DNA of 64,000 bases, from NCBI GenBank assembly GCA_029572955.1, contig JAKPQE010000034.1, forward strand, positions 52,968-116,967, in the 5' to 3' direction. The DNA is from Pseudomonadota bacterium. GTDB taxonomy: Bacteria; Pseudomonadota; Alphaproteobacteria; Rhizobiales; JAKPQE01. The notes beneath the pieces were generated by a model, which searched no databases, was not told the DNA's origin, and worked only from the letters and a program-made list of their open reading frames with translations. The translations under genes were made by a program, and so were the position numbers. Positions 26,789 to 34,757 of this stretch are shown here, piece after piece. Within the stretch, counting starts at the first letter, position 1. Every line of letters starts with the position of its first letter.

Positions 26789-28489
26789 ATGCTGAAGGTT
26801 CTTCTTTACATCGCCGTCGTCGCGGTCGCCGCTGCCGGCTTTGCCTGGCTCGCCGACCGGCCGGGCGAGATCGTCCTGACCTGGCAGGGGGCAGAGGTCC
26901 AGACCTCGCTGATGATCGCGATCATCGCGCTGATCGTGCTCGTCGCCATCACCATCGCCCTGTGGATCCTGCTGCGTGGCATCTTCCGGTCGCCGAAGAT
27001 GATGACCGGCTTCTTCCGCAACCGCCGCCGCGACCGCGGCTATGCCGCCCTGTCGCGCGGCATGATCGCCATCGGCGCCGGCGACGCCCGCCTCGCCCAG
27101 CGCAGCGCCAAGGAAAGCGCCCGCCTCATCGCCGGCGAGCCGCTGACCCAGCTTCTCGCCGCCCAGGCGGCCCAGCTGCAGGGCGACCGCGCGACCGCCC
27201 GGGCGACCTTCGAGGCCATGCTCGACGATCCCGACACCCGCCTGCTCGGCCTGCACGGCCTCTTCGTCGAGGCCGAGCGCGCCGGCGACAAGGTTGCCGC
27301 CCGCCATTACGCCGAGCGCGCCGCGACGGCGGCGCCGCAGCTCGCCTGGGCCGGCGAGGCGCTCTTTGCCGCGCAGTCCGCCGAAGGCGACTGGGAAGGC
27401 GCGCTGCGCACCCTGCAACGCAACGCCGACAACAAGATCGTCAACCGCGACGTCGCCCGCCGCCATCGCGCCGTGCTGCTGACCGCCCAGGCGATCGCCC
27501 TCGAGGACACCGACCCGACCCGGGCCCGCTCGCTCGCCGTCGAGGCGCACGGCATGGCGCCGGACCTCGTTCCGGCCGCCGTCGTCGCCGGCCGCCTCTA
27601 CACCCAGGCGAACGACATCAAGCGCGCGACCAAGGTGCTCGAGGCGACCTGGAAGCTCTCGCCGCATCCCGATATCGCCGAGATCTACGCCCACGCCCGG
27701 CCGGGCGACAGCGCCCGCGACCGGCTGAAGCGCGTCAAGGCGCTCGCCGCCAAGCGCGCCCACCATGTCGAGGGCTCGCTGGCGATCGCCCACGCCGCCA
27801 TCGACGCCAAGGAATGGGCCGAGGCGCGCAGTGCCATCGAGATCATCGTCAAGAGCGCCCCGACGGCCCGCGCCTGCATGCTGATGGCCGAGATCGAGGA
27901 AGGCGAATACGGCGATCGCGGCCGCGTCCGCGAGTGGCTGTCGCGCGCCATCCGGGCGCCGCGCGATCCGGCCTGGACCGCCGACGGCTACGTCGCCGAG
28001 GAATGGGCGCCGGTCTCGCCGATCACCGGCCGCGTCGACGCCTTCGAATGGCGCGTCCCGGTCGAACAGCTCGCCGGTCCCGCCGACCTCGTCGTCGACG
28101 ACGCGCTCGTCGCGCCGATGGTCTTCGAGGAAGACGCGGCGGAGACGAGCGAGCCGCTCGTCATCGAGGCGACCGCGACGCCCGAACCGGCACCGGCCGA
28201 GCCGGCCGCCGAGCCGGCAAAGGAAGCCGCGCCCAAGGCCGAGCCGGCCGAGCCCGTCGCCGAAGCCGCGGCAGCGGAACCTGCCAAGGCCGAAGCCGAG
28301 AAGCCCAAATCCGAGAAACCCGAGGCCGAGAAGCCGAAGGCCGAAGCCAAGCCGGCGACCAAGGCCGGCGCGAAGGCCGCCGACGACAAGAGCGACGTCG
28401 TCCGCTTCCCGCTCGAGCACGCGCCGGACGATCCCGGCCCCGAGCCGGCCGACGAAAAGGGCGCCGGCGGCGGCTACCGCATGTTCTAG
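26789..28489 (+). CDS. hemY: HemY-N/TPR membrane protein
   Basis: The 566-aa protein has two N-terminal membrane helices (about 1-22 and 40-66), a HemY-N domain and TPR-like helical repeats over about 80-400. A low-complexity tail of Ala, Glu, Pro and Lys follows (about 445-545), ending VRFPLEHAPDDPGP and a short Gly-rich end. This proteobacterial HemY is not the oxidase of the same name; its role in heme synthesis is still unclear. It starts 24 bp after the mitofilin-like gene, so the two are probably co-transcribed. Confidence 0.88.
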   Translation: MLKVLLYIAVVAVAAAGFAWLADRPGEIVLTWQGAEVQTSLMIAIIALIVLVAITIALWILLRGIFRSPKMMTGFFRNRRRDRGYAALSRGMIAIGAGDARLAQRSAKESARLIAGEPLTQLLAAQAAQLQGDRATARATFEAMLDDPDTRLLGLHGLFVEAERAGDKVAARHYAERAATAAPQLAWAGEALFAAQSAEGDWEGALRTLQRNADNKIVNRDVARRHRAVLLTAQAIALEDTDPTRARSLAVEAHGMAPDLVPAAVVAGRLYTQANDIKRATKVLEATWKLSPHPDIAEIYAHARPGDSARDRLKRVKALAAKRAHHVEGSLAIAHAAIDAKEWAEARSAIEIIVKSAPTARACMLMAEIEEGEYGDRGRVREWLSRAIRAPRDPAWTADGYVAEEWAPVSPITGRVDAFEWRVPVEQLAGPADLVVDDALVAPMVFEEDAAETSEPLVIEATATPEPAPAEPAAEPAKEAAPKAEPAEPVAEAAAAEPAKAEAEKPKSEKPEAEKPKAEAKPATKAGAKAADDKSDVVRFPLEHAPDDPGPEPADEKGAGGGYRMF

Positions 28490-28545
28490 CGCGTCGCGCG
28501 GCGAAGCGGACACCGGTCCGCCGCCCGCAAACGCGACGAAACGAA
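28490..28545. repeat. Extragenic palindromic repeat
   Basis: Directly after the hemY stop, the core GGCGAAGCGGACACCGGTCCGCCG is an imperfect palindrome. The outer arms GCGTCGCG and CGCGACG are also complementary. By memory the arrangement matches a common Rhizobiales/Methylobacteriaceae intergenic element with a GCGAAGTGGAnACCGGTTCGCCG core. Only one copy is in the window. Confidence 0.5.
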
Positions 28546-28684
28546 GTCCGGGAGCGGCTCGTCGATCCCGTGAAGAGACGAGCGGTTCGAGGCCGGGCAG
28601 CGCCGGCTCGTGGGCTCGCGGTCCGGCCCCGGCCGCGCGACATCGCGTCGTGGCGGCCGCGTCTCGTCGCTGCGGGAGGCGAAT

Positions 28685-29458
28685 GTGCCCCTCAGATCAA
28701 ATCGGCGGTTCGCCGGACTGGTTTTCGCCTGGGTCTCGGTCGCCCTCGTCTACGCGGTTTTCGTCTACTTCATTCTGTTCCTCGCCGACCTCCACCTCGC
28801 GCGGACCGTCGATCGCGGCGGCAGCCTCGGCGCCGTGCCGGCCCTCCTCGTCGATCTTGCGCTGATCGGCCTTTTCGGCCTCCAGCACACCGGCATGGCC
28901 CGTGACGGCTTCAAGCGCCTGCTTGCCGGGCGCGTCCCGCAAGGGCTGCAGCGAACGACCTACGTCGCCTTCTCGGTGCTCGCCCTCTTCCTCCTCGTTC
29001 ACCTCTTCGAGCCGATCCCCGCGATCGTCTGGGATCTCTCCGATGGTCCGTTCGCGCTGCCGCTCCGGGGCCTTTTCGTGCTCGGCTGGGCGATCTCGGG
29101 CGCCGCCTATCTCGCGGCCGGGCATCTCTATCTGCTCGGGGTCCGCCAGGCCGTCGCCTGGTATCGGGACGAGCCCGTGCCCGGGCCGCCGCTGCAGGAA
29201 AGGCTCGTCTACCGCATCGTCCGCAATCCGCAGCAGCTCGGGCTGCTGCTGGCGTTCTGGTCGACACCGACGATGTCGGCGGGCCATCTGCTGCTCGCCG
29301 CCGGCCTCTCGGTCTATATCTGGATCGGAATGCGGTTCGAGGAGAAGGACCTGATCGCCGCGCACGGCGCGACATATCTCGCCTATCGGGACAGAACGCC
29401 GAAGATCGTGCCGGACTTCCTCGCGCCGCTGAGGCGGCGCGCCACGGGAAAGGACTGA
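28685..29458 (+). CDS. NnrU/ICMT-fold membrane methyltransferase, MddA-like
   Basis: The 257-aa protein has six or so membrane segments and a C-terminal cofactor region: RNPQQLGLLLAFWSTPTMS followed by GHLLLAAG and a FEEKDLIAAHGATYLAYRDR motif. These resemble the SAM-binding end of isoprenylcysteine methyltransferase-like proteins. The FWSTPTMSAGHLL block in particular resembles methanethiol S-methyltransferase (MddA), which makes dimethyl sulfide. GTG at 28685 is the start, with GGGAGG 5 bp before it. NnrU-like proteins of other function share the fold, so the reaction is a hypothesis. Confidence 0.7.
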   Translation: MPLRSNRRFAGLVFAWVSVALVYAVFVYFILFLADLHLARTVDRGGSLGAVPALLVDLALIGLFGLQHTGMARDGFKRLLAGRVPQGLQRTTYVAFSVLALFLLVHLFEPIPAIVWDLSDGPFALPLRGLFVLGWAISGAAYLAAGHLYLLGVRQAVAWYRDEPVPGPPLQERLVYRIVRNPQQLGLLLAFWSTPTMSAGHLLLAAGLSVYIWIGMRFEEKDLIAAHGATYLAYRDRTPKIVPDFLAPLRRRATGKD

Positions 29459-29513
29459 GCGCCGGCACTGGCTGCGCCGGACCGCACAAGACCTTGCCGG
29501 ACGGCCCCCGGGC

Positions 29514-31328
29514 TCAGGCGCTCTGCCGGGCCGGCTCCGTTTCCTCGCCGCCCCACGGCCGCTCGAGTTCGGCGGCGCCATAGAGATGGCCCTGGAAGAG
29601 ATCGACGCCCCAGCCGCGCAACATCTCGGCCGCCCGCTCGTCCTCGACGCATTCGGCGACCGTCTTCAGATGGAAGGTCCGGGCAAGCTCGATGAGGGTG
29701 CGCACGAACACCTGGTCTTCGGCGCTCTCGGCGAGATTGGTGATGAAGCTGCCGTCGATCTTGACGTGGTCGACGTCGAGCAGCTTCAGGTTCCGGAACG
29801 AGGTGTAGCCGGCGCCGAAATCGTCGATCGCCACGCTGCAGCCGATGTCCTTGAGGACGGAGACGAAGCGGCAGGCTTCCTCGATGTCGTGCAGGGCCAT
29901 CGTTTCGGTGATTTCCACCGTGATCCGGCCCTTGAGGCCGGGATCGACCCGCATCGCCGCGGTGAGCCGGGCAAGCCAGTCGGCGTCGCCCGCCGTCGCG
30001 CCCAAGACGTTGATGGCGAGCCGGATGTCGCGGTTGTCCGAGAGCTCGCAGAGCGCCAGATCGAGCACGCGGTGGTCGACGAGGCGCACGAGGCCGAGCT
30101 TTTCCATGATCGGCACGAGATTGCCGGCCGAGACCACCGTTCCGTCGGCCCGCTTCAGGCGCAGCAGGCACTCGTAGCTTTCCGTCTCTCCGGTTGCGGC
30201 ATCGACGAGGGGCTGGAAGGCGAGGCAGAAGCGCTGTTCGTTGAGGCCGCGCACCACCTCTTCGGCAAGGCCGATGTTCTCGCGCCGCCGCGCATCGCGC
30301 TCGCGCGAATGGAAATAGGCGACGAACCCGCCGCGATTCTTCATCTTGGCGAGGTCGAGGGCCTCCGAGGCGCGCGACTGGGCCTCGTGCGCATCGCGCG
30401 CGAAGCGCGGAATGGCGACGCCGCCCATGGTGACGCTCGCCGCCACCGGTCCCCACTCCGTGGTGATCACTTCCTCGCGCACCGCCGCCAGCAGCCGCTG
30501 CGCCGCAACGGAGACCTCGCGCTCGTCGCAATCGTGGAGAAGCACGCCGAGCTTGTTGCCCGAATAGCGGCCGAGGCTGTCGCCGCCGCGCAGCCGCGTC
30601 GCGAGACGCTTGGCAACGAGCGCGATGACCTGGTCGGCGACATCGTAGCCGTAGGCCTCGTTGATGATCCTGAGGTTGTCGACGGAGACGAGAATCAGCG
30701 CCGCCGAGGTCTGGAACCGCTTGACGCTTTCGATCGTCTCGCCGAGCACCTCGATGAAGCGGGTGCGGTTGAGCTGGCCCGTCAGGTCGTCGTAGCTCGA
30801 CAGATAGGCGAGCCGCGACTCGCGCTCGTGGCGCTCGTTGATGACGCGGATGGTGCCGTGCGCCCGCGCCGGCTTGCCGTCCGGTCCGGCGAACCAGCGG
30901 CCCGAATCCTCGATCCACAGACCCGGTTTGCCGGCACCCGCCGGCAGGATCCTGTATTCGAGCGCGTAGGCGACGCCGCTGCCGCGGTCCTGCTCGGCCG
31001 AGGTCACCACCACGTCGAATCGGTTCTGGTCGTTGCCGGGGTCGAGTAGGGCGGCGAACCGGCGGCCGGTATCGAGGGCCGCGAGCGAGCCGACACCGAG
31101 CACGTCGAGGACATTGGGTCCCCAGCGCAGCTCGTCGTCGCGGATCGACCATTCGTAGACCACCTCGCCGAGCGAGGTCAGCACGTCGCGTTCGCTGAGC
31201 GCCGGCGCGCGCGATGCCCGCCCGCCGCGATACTGGTCCTGGCCGCCCGTCCCGCGGGTCTCGATCGAAGAGGCGGCAAAGCCGCTCGCCTCGTCGTCAA
31301 TATCGTCAGGTTTCACGCCCCGCCTCAT
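29514..31328 (-). CDS. GGDEF/EAL protein with degenerate GGDEF motif
   Basis: The 604-aa protein has an N-terminal PAS-like region (about 45-165), a GGDEF domain (170-330) and an EAL domain (345-590). The cyclase signature is replaced by SGNKL in GRYSGNKLGVLL, so c-di-GMP synthesis is unlikely. In the EAL domain ECLLR replaces EALLR but keeps the glutamate. The asparagine in INVLG, VEITET, DDFGAGY, VKIDGSF and the glutamine in FQGHLYG are all kept, so phosphodiesterase activity is plausible. No membrane segment is seen. It is a stand-alone gene divergent from the 127-aa protein. Confidence 0.88.
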   Translation of the reverse strand: MRRGVKPDDIDDEASGFAASSIETRGTGGQDQYRGGRASRAPALSERDVLTSLGEVVYEWSIRDDELRWGPNVLDVLGVGSLAALDTGRRFAALLDPGNDQNRFDVVVTSAEQDRGSGVAYALEYRILPAGAGKPGLWIEDSGRWFAGPDGKPARAHGTIRVINERHERESRLAYLSSYDDLTGQLNRTRFIEVLGETIESVKRFQTSAALILVSVDNLRIINEAYGYDVADQVIALVAKRLATRLRGGDSLGRYSGNKLGVLLHDCDEREVSVAAQRLLAAVREEVITTEWGPVAASVTMGGVAIPRFARDAHEAQSRASEALDLAKMKNRGGFVAYFHSRERDARRRENIGLAEEVVRGLNEQRFCLAFQPLVDAATGETESYECLLRLKRADGTVVSAGNLVPIMEKLGLVRLVDHRVLDLALCELSDNRDIRLAINVLGATAGDADWLARLTAAMRVDPGLKGRITVEITETMALHDIEEACRFVSVLKDIGCSVAIDDFGAGYTSFRNLKLLDVDHVKIDGSFITNLAESAEDQVFVRTLIELARTFHLKTVAECVEDERAAEMLRGWGVDLFQGHLYGAAELERPWGGEETEPARQSA

Positions 31329-31560
31329 TTCGTGTCTGCGACCGCGAAGGGGTCGCGCTTTCGAAGTTCCCCATGACAGCGAGGAGATTTAGCTGGGAAA
31401 GTTTAAAATAAGGCGAAAGGCCTCCCTGCCTGTCGGCGCCAATGGTTAACGAAAGCTTGCCATGGCGGCCCGCTTCTTGCTGAACTCGTGTCGGGAGCCC
31501 GAGCGGAGACGGAAAACCGTCCCGAAATCGGACAAGAAGCGTCGGACACGAGCAGGAACC

Positions 31561-31944
31561 ATGACTATCGGCGACATTTCGGGAAACAATCGCCCGTATG
31601 GCACAGCTCCGCGGCCGGCCGGTCGCGTCGAGCCGACCTCCGCGGCCAGATCCGCCGGCAACGACGCCCGCCCGAACCGCGATGCCGGCCGTTCGCCGGA
31701 AGCCCGCGCCCTCGTGCCGGTGGCGCCGAAGGGCGCCGGGGATGCCCCCGCCCGCATGGCTCGCCCGGCCAATGCCGCCGGCTTCATCGCCCAGTTGATC
31801 GCGACCTCGATCGGCGTCGAGCAGACCCGCGTGCGTCGCCGTGCCACGCCGGCCGACAGCCAGGCCGCCTATCGCGCGACGCGGGCCGCCGTCTATGCCG
31901 GCACCCACCGCACCCTCGGCCGCAAGCTGCGCCAGAGCGCCTGA
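31561..31944 (+). CDS. Conserved small protein, function unknown
   Basis: The 127-aa basic protein begins MTIGDISGNNRPYG; AGGA lies 8 bp before its ATG. A Pro/Ala/Arg-rich N-terminal half is probably disordered. The C-terminal half, FIAQLIATSIGVEQTRVRRR followed by a Tyr/Arg-rich helix, looks like a compact helical module that I recall from Rhizobiales hypothetical proteins. No signal peptide or membrane helix. It ends 21 bp from convergent ggt. Confidence 0.7.
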   Translation: MTIGDISGNNRPYGTAPRPAGRVEPTSAARSAGNDARPNRDAGRSPEARALVPVAPKGAGDAPARMARPANAAGFIAQLIATSIGVEQTRVRRRATPADSQAAYRATRAAVYAGTHRTLGRKLRQSA

Positions 31945-31965
31945 CGCGGCCGCTGTCGACCGACC

Positions 31966-33588
31966 TCAGAACCCCATCGCCATGCCGTCCTTGCGCGGGT
32001 CCGACCCGGCAATGAGCACGCCGCGCTGCCAGTCGATCTCGATCGCCTGGGCCCCGCCGATCGCCTCCTCGGCGCGATAGACGAGGTGGCCGCGCGCCGC
32101 GAGCCCGGCGAAGGTCGTGTCGGAAAGCCCGCGCTCGACCCCGAGGCGGCCCTGGTCGTTCCAGAAGACCCGCGGCGCATCGATGGCGAGCTGCACGTCC
32201 ATCGCATGATCGACGACATTGGTGACGAAGTGGGCATGCCCGCAGGCCTGATAGGCCCCGCCCATGACGCCGAAGCCGATCGCCGGCCGGCCGTCGCGGA
32301 ACGCCATTGCCGGAATGATCGTGTGCATCGGCCGCTTGCCCGGGCCGATGGCATTCGGATGTCCCGCAACGAGGCGGAACGAGGCACCGCGGTTCTGCAG
32401 CGTGATGCCCGACTTCGGCGTGACCACCGCGGCGCCGAAGCCGTGGAAGATCGAGTTGATGAGCGAGACCACCCGACGGTCGCGATCGACGACCGTGAGG
32501 TAGATCGTGTCCGAGCCGCGCGGGTCGGGCACGCCGGGCTCCGCCATGCGCCGGTTGCGGTCGATCCGCGCCGCGAGCCGGGCGGTGAAGGCCGGATCGA
32601 TGAGCTCGGCGACCGAACGCTGCATCGTCGCCGGATCGGCGATGTGGGCATCGCGGCAGGCATAGGCGAGCCGCGCCGCCTCGATCTCGATGTGCAGCCG
32701 CTCCGCACCCGTGGGGTCGAGCGCCGCCATGTCGAAATGCTCGAGAATGCCGAGCATGATGAGCGCGGTGATGCCCTGCCCGTTCGGCGGCAGCTCGGCG
32801 ATGTCGAGGCCGCGATAGCGCCGCACCACCGGATCGACCGGCGTCACCTCCATCGCGGCGAGATCCTCGACCGCGAGAAGCCCGCCGCGCGCCTGCACGG
32901 TGGCGGCGATTTCCTCGGCGATCTCGCCCTCGTAGAAGGCCTTCGGCCCGCCGCGCGCGATCGTCCTGAGCGTCCGGCTGAGCGCCGGCGAGCGCACGAC
33001 GTCGCCGGCCTGCGGCGCGCGCTTGCCGTCGACGAGATAATGGGTGCGCGCGCCCTCGTCCTTCATCAGCCGGTTCTCGAGCCGCGCCCAGTCGGCGGCA
33101 ACGCGCGGCGCGACGGCAAAGCCGGCCTCGGCATGGGCGATCGCCGGGCCGAGCACGTCCGCGAGCGACCGCGTGCCGTGGCGCTCGAGAAGATGGGCCC
33201 AGGTCGCGACCGCGCCCGGCACCGTGACGGCATGGATGTCGTCGGGGCCGATCTCGGCAAAGCCGCGCTCCAGGTACCAGTCGAGGCTCGCGGCCCCCGC
33301 GGCCCGGCCGGAACCGTTGATCCCGTGCACCGTGCCGTCCGGATCGGCAATGATGGCGAAGCAGTCGCCGCCGACGCCGGTCATCTGCGGCTCGACGACG
33401 GCGAGCACCGCCGCCGCGGTCACCGCCGCATCGACGGCGTTGCCGCCGGAACGCAGCATCGTTACCGCCGCTTCGGTCGCCAGCGGATGCGACGTCGCCG
33501 CCATGCCGTTCAGGGCATAGACGGCCGAGCGGCCCGGCAGCTGGAAGTCGCGTGCCGGCGCTTCGCCCATGTGATGCGCCCCGCTCAC
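31966..33588 (-). CDS. ggt: Gamma-glutamyltransferase family protein
   Basis: The 540-aa Ntn-hydrolase precursor cleaves gamma-glutamyl bonds, for example in glutathione. The processing site is RGSD|T with T361 in TIYLTVVD as the predicted nucleophile; the ATEAAVTMLRSGGNAVDAA block and the GVGGD motif lie in the large subunit, and GKRPMHTI in the small. No signal peptide is seen, unlike periplasmic enzymes, so this is the cytoplasmic YwrD-like subgroup. The start is GTG at 33588, with GGGAGG 6 bp upstream and GTGA overlap with the preceding gene's stop, which suggests coupled translation. Confidence 0.88.
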   Translation of the reverse strand: MSGAHHMGEAPARDFQLPGRSAVYALNGMAATSHPLATEAAVTMLRSGGNAVDAAVTAAAVLAVVEPQMTGVGGDCFAIIADPDGTVHGINGSGRAAGAASLDWYLERGFAEIGPDDIHAVTVPGAVATWAHLLERHGTRSLADVLGPAIAHAEAGFAVAPRVAADWARLENRLMKDEGARTHYLVDGKRAPQAGDVVRSPALSRTLRTIARGGPKAFYEGEIAEEIAATVQARGGLLAVEDLAAMEVTPVDPVVRRYRGLDIAELPPNGQGITALIMLGILEHFDMAALDPTGAERLHIEIEAARLAYACRDAHIADPATMQRSVAELIDPAFTARLAARIDRNRRMAEPGVPDPRGSDTIYLTVVDRDRRVVSLINSIFHGFGAAVVTPKSGITLQNRGASFRLVAGHPNAIGPGKRPMHTIIPAMAFRDGRPAIGFGVMGGAYQACGHAHFVTNVVDHAMDVQLAIDAPRVFWNDQGRLGVERGLSDTTFAGLAARGHLVYRAEEAIGGAQAIEIDWQRGVLIAGSDPRKDGMAMGF

Positions 33589-34004
33589 AACGCGCCTCCC
33601 GGGCCGACCGCGAAGTCGCGCCGCGCCGAGCGGATGGTCACCGAATAGCCGGCCGCGACATCGACGAGCGAGAGCACCATCAGGATGAAGAAGGTCGAGG
33701 TCGCCGCCGCCTCGATCATCAGGAACTCGACGAGATAGGCGATGAACAGCGCCGTCGAGAGCAGATGGTCGGCGATCGAGCCGGCGCCGGTGCGCGTCGC
33801 CTTCAGGATTTCGACGAAGAGCAGGGCAATGCCGAAGAGGACGAGGGCATCGCCGAGATCGAGGGTGAACCGCGCCCCCGACATCATGTCGAGACCGAGG
33901 AAGGCAGCGCCGAGCGCATCGACCCCGCCGCCGGCGACGGCGCCGTTGACGACGAGATTGTAGGCGATGAGCGGCAGGATCAGCAGCGGCACGGCGAGCA
34001 GCAT
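33585..34004 (-). CDS. Four-TM membrane protein, function unknown
   Basis: The 139-aa protein has four hydrophobic segments (about 2-22, 44-64, 75-98 and 102-122). Charged residues lie in the loop IVEILKATRTG and in the tail. It overlaps the start of ggt by 4 bp, so they are probably made together; whether it affects transport of a gamma-glutamyl substrate is a guess. ATG at 34004 is preferred to a longer frame because upstream residues are Arg-rich and non-membrane. Confidence 0.7.
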   Translation of the reverse strand: MLLAVPLLILPLIAYNLVVNGAVAGGGVDALGAAFLGLDMMSGARFTLDLGDALVLFGIALLFVEILKATRTGAGSIADHLLSTALFIAYLVEFLMIEAAATSTFFILMVLSLVDVAAGYSVTIRSARRDFAVGPGGAL

Positions 34005-34189
34005 CGGCAGGGCGTCTCCGGAACGATTCGCAATGGAACGCCCCACTTGTAGCGCGTCTCGGCGCCGGGCGCGCCTCTTTTGCAGTGGCGAGGGTTGCCG
34101 CGCCGCACGCCCGCCCTGCCGGCCGCGACGCCTGCCGCACGCACCGGCCGACGCCGGCGGCACGGCTCGAGGCGGCGGAAACGCGACGC

Positions 34190-34218
34190 TTGAATTTCTC
34201 GGGCAACGCGGCTATCAA
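34190..34218 (+). promoter_or_regulatory. Promoter for tRNA-Thr
   Basis: TTGAAT (34190-34195) and TATCAA (34213-34218) are 17 bp apart. The predicted start lies about 60 bp upstream of tRNA-Thr. Confidence 0.55.
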
Positions 34219-34284
34219 GCGCCATCGTCGCCGCCATGACATGGCGCACGCACGAGAACGTGCGGGGGAACCCCGTACCGGTAA

Positions 34285-34360
34285 GCCGCTTTAGCTCAGC
34301 TGGTAGAGCACATCATTCGTAATGATGGGGTCGCAGGTTCGAGTCCTGCAAGCGGCACCA
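34285..34360 (+). tRNA. tRNA-Thr (anticodon CGT)
   Basis: A 76-nt tRNA folds with acceptor GCCGCTT/AAGCGGC, discriminator A and encoded CCA. The D-arm is GCTCAGCTGGTAGAGC and the T-arm GCAGGTTCGAGTCCTGC. The anticodon loop is ATTCGTAAT, giving CGT, which reads ACG. Confidence 0.95.
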
Positions 34361-34757
34361 TAACTCCCTCATCCGCATCTCACCGCTATCCGAACGCACC
34401 GTAGCGTCGCCTGGCCCGGCATGTGCGCCGGCGCCTTCGCGCACGGCATCGTCCTGGTGCCAGGACGCCCTTCCGCGACCGCTCCCGCCTTTGCCGCAAG
34501 CGCCCCGCCCAGCGATCGGTCGCCGCCCCTTCGCCACCTGCACAAATCATAGTCGTTCAACAAATGTGCCTAATATGCAGGCTCAAGATTCGGCCCCGAT
34601 GACGAAATATGCAGCATCGTCGGCTGCCTATTTCATTTGCGGCTTTCCCAATTCCCCTTGAATCCTATGTATTTCGCGCCTGCCTTGCTTGGCACGCTCC
34701 TTGCCAAACCGTTAACGCCTGTCCTCCCGTACAGGGGCTCAACAAGGAGTGACCGAA
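34361..34757. other. Intergenic region upstream of urtA
   Basis: This 397-bp gap holds no convincing ORF. It contains a GTGCGC/GCGCAC inverted repeat (34423-34444), a tight palindrome GTCCTGG-TG-CCAGGAC (34451-34466), a more AT-rich stretch (about 34540-34680) and the sigma-54 promoter annotated separately. The palindrome lies about 225 bp before that promoter, within usual enhancer range. Confidence 0.55.
34690..34705 (+). promoter_or_regulatory. Sigma-54 (-24/-12) promoter of the urt-ure operon
   Basis: TGGCACGCTCCTTGCC carries GG at 34691-34692 and GC at 34703-34704 with the obligatory 10-bp spacing. It closely matches the consensus TGGCACN5TTGC. It lies about 55 bp before the urtA ATG. 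RpoN with NtrC-type activation, so nitrogen limitation, is the expected control. Confidence 0.85.

Noticed and set aside
24473..28513. A 1346-codon minus-strand open frame across hemD, mitofilin-like gene and hemY
   Set aside because: It is the antisense of strongly coding plus-strand genes with G/C at third positions; its product is Gly/Arg/Asp-rich low complexity with no domain or RBS.
34560..34680. TGCA-containing segments upstream of urtA as NtrC sites
   Set aside because: No pair of half-sites fits the GCAC-N-GTGC arrangement with correct spacing; left as an open question in the operon finding.
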